35,502 nucleotides of DNA from Janthinobacterium sp. GW458P (GTDB lineage: Bacteria > Pseudomonadota > Gammaproteobacteria > Burkholderiales > Burkholderiaceae_D): contig NZ_NEGZ01000003.1 of the NCBI RefSeq assembly GCF_002127585.1, positions 1 to 35,502 on the forward strand, given 5' to 3'. A program made the position numbers and the translations under genes. A model generated the notes under the pieces. The model saw only the letters and a list, made by a program, of their open reading frames with translations. It did not search any database and was not told where the DNA came from. Positions 34,157 to 35,502 of this stretch are shown here, one piece after another. Position 1 is the stretch's first letter; every line of letters starts with the position of its first letter.

Positions 34157-35502
34157 AAGGGCAGTTCTATCCGAAAATGCGCGCCGGCCTGGCGCGGTAA
34201 AAGAGTGACGCTGCCATCGTGGGCGGCGACATATTCGCGCACGATGGACAGGCCGATGCCATTGCCGTTGCGCGCGCCGGCCGCCTGGCGCACGCCCTGG
34301 TAAAACGGTTCAAAAATACGCGCGGCGTCCTCGGGCGCCACGCCGCTGCCTTCGTCGATGCAGTCGATGCGCGCGCGGCCGCCCTCGGCGGACAGGCTGA
34401 AGCGCACGCTGCCGCCTTCCGGGCTGAAGCGCACGGCATTCGACAGCAGGTTCGCCAGGGCGGTGGCCAGCTTGTCGCGGTCGGCCTGCACGATCAGGGA
34501 CGCGCCATGCAGCTCGACCGTCAAACGGCGCGCCTGCCATTGCAGGCGCTGGCCCGCCACCACATCGTGCAGCAGAACCAGCAAGTCCACCTTGCTGTGC
34601 GCCAGATGCTGGGCGTCGAAGGCGGCGGTATTGTAGCGCAGCAAGTCCTCGATCTGGGTTTGCAGCGATGCCGTGTTTTGCCGCAGGATGCCGGCGATTT
34701 CGCGCTGGCCCTCGCTGAGCTTGCCGGCCACCTCGTCTTCCAGCAGGGCCACGCCTTCGCGCAGGGCCGCCAGCGGGGTTTTCAGCTCATGCGAGATATG
34801 GCGCAAAAAGCGTTCCTTGTCGGCGTCGAGGTCCGCCAGGCGCTGGCGCAGCCAGTCCAGCTGCTGGCCCAGGCGGCGCGTGTCGGCCGGGCCGCCGACG
34901 ACGATGGGCTGGTCATAGCGCTTCTCGCCGAGGCGCTCGATGGCCGTCTTGATGCGGCGCAAGGGACGCGACAATAAAAAACCGAAGCAGGTGGCCAGCA
35001 CGGCCGCCAGCAGCACGGCGCCGATGACCAGCGCGCCGAGCAGGCGGCGCTGGCGTTCCAGCTCGGCCAGCAACGCATCGTTGCGGCTGCCGATGGCCGT
35101 CTTGCTCTCGCGCGCCAGGCTGTCATTGATCTGCGTCATGCGGGCAAACGCGCGGTAGACAAGGGCGTGGCCGTCGCGCTTGCGGCGCTTTCCGGCCTGC
35201 AATACTTCCCATGCCGATTGCGCCTGCGCCGTCCACTCGTCGGCCAGCTGCGGCGCGAAATGGGGCGTGGCGCGGTTCAGCACTTGCAGCGCCGCCGTCG
35301 CTTCGTCGCGGGCGGCCGCAAAACGCTCGCGGAAGACGGGATCGTCCAGCACGAGGAACTGGCGCGCGCTGCGCTCCATGGCCAGGGTGCGCTCGGACAG
35401 GCGCTGCGACTGTTCCGTCAGGGTAATCGCCTGCGCCGCCGTCTCGCGCCCCAGCCGCGCCAGGTGTTCCAGGGTCAGCAGCGCTTGCACGGATGTGGCC
35501 GT
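34153..35502 (-). CDS. glrK: Sensor histidine kinase GlrK (QseE), 5' end outside window
   Basis: The frame is open to the right edge (450 codons seen). The true start and first membrane helix are missing; a GTG at 35490 is not taken as the start. The visible part has a helical periplasmic sensor (~1-145) with REDxTAQ-like segments such as LGRETAAQAITLTEQSQRLS and ERSARQFLVLDDPVFRERF, as in GlrK. A membrane helix (LLGALVIGAVLLAAVLATCF) and HAMP follow. The H-box is HISHELKTPLAALREG. The ATPase domain has NLLSNAVRFSPEGG, DEGSGV and NGIGLSIVREYV. It should phosphorylate GlrR; in enterobacteria the signal relates to the envelope. Confidence 0.87.
   Translation of the reverse strand, partial: TATSVQALLTLEHLARLGRETAAQAITLTEQSQRLSERTLAMERSARQFLVLDDPVFRERFAAARDEATAALQVLNRATPHFAPQLADEWTAQAQSAWEVLQAGKRRKRDGHALVYRAFARMTQINDSLARESKTAIGSRNDALLAELERQRRLLGALVIGAVLLAAVLATCFGFLLSRPLRRIKTAIERLGEKRYDQPIVVGGPADTRRLGQQLDWLRQRLADLDADKERFLRHISHELKTPLAALREGVALLEDEVAGKLSEGQREIAGILRQNTASLQTQIEDLLRYNTAAFDAQHLAHSKVDLLVLLHDVVAGQRLQWQARRLTVELHGASLIVQADRDKLATALANLLSNAVRFSPEGGSVRFSLSAEGGRARIDCIDEGSGVAPEDAARIFEPFYQGVRQAAGARNGNGIGLSIVREYVAAHDGSVTLLPRQAGAHFRIELPL

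Noticed and set aside
1..35502. CRISPR arrays, tRNA, rRNA, insertion sequences, prophage
   Set aside because: No spaced direct-repeat array, cloverleaf, transposase or phage gene was recognised on reading both strands.

Overview
The window is a GC-rich, densely coded stretch of a betaproteobacterial chromosome. The gene set (cbb3 oxidase, FNR, Aer, ModE/ModABC, GlrKR) and protein style suggest Burkholderiales, most likely Oxalobacteraceae (Janthinobacterium/Massilia/Duganella-like). The family assignment rests on recall, not on a search. No tRNA, rRNA, CRISPR array or insertion sequence was seen.

Layout. (a) 1-7148 is housekeeping and accessory: a FecR-like/DUF6600 secreted protein that runs off the left edge through a 136-bp tandem duplication, a LysE/RhtB exporter, a DUF808 membrane protein, a YiaA/B protein, a PAS-PAS-GGDEF-EAL enzyme and a DUF1444-like protein. 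(b) 7301-23941 is a microaerobic respiration locus: an FNR-box promoter driving an Aer redox-taxis receptor, hemN, a TauE/SafE-like membrane protein, ccoI and ccoS; then a reversed T6SS lipase module; then a second FNR-box promoter driving ccoNOQP-ccoG-fixH; then fnr itself on the opposite strand. (c) 24182-27256 is a large hybrid histidine kinase with an Hpt domain. (d) 27323-30344 is modABC-modE on the minus strand behind a clear ModE operator. (e) 30403-31416 is an SBF-like symporter. (f) 31562-35502 is a GlrK-QseG-GlrR two-component operon (kinase cut by the right edge), followed by a small periplasmic BON-domain gene with a near-consensus sigma-54 promoter and two TGTC-N10-GACA palindromes.

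How the parts work together. FNR made here can act on the two TTGAT-N4-ATCAA boxes, both placed for class II activation about 41.5 bp before the inferred start sites. It would switch on redox taxis, and probably oxygen-independent haem synthesis and the copper-loading factors, together with the high-affinity oxidase. The ModE operator overlaps the modA -10 and fits molybdate repression. The GlrR-type sites upstream of the BON gene predict that the adjacent sigma-54 activator drives its downstream neighbour.

Most notable: (1) the GlrR/sigma-54/BON circuit; (2) a Tle3-type T6SS lipase gene with an in-frame amber stop, next to its Tla3-type partner carrying a frameshift, lodged between ccoS and ccoN; (3) three copies of a 29-bp GC-rich palindrome; (4) the 136-bp duplication at the left edge; (5) a strong paired inverted repeat upstream of the DUF1444-like gene.
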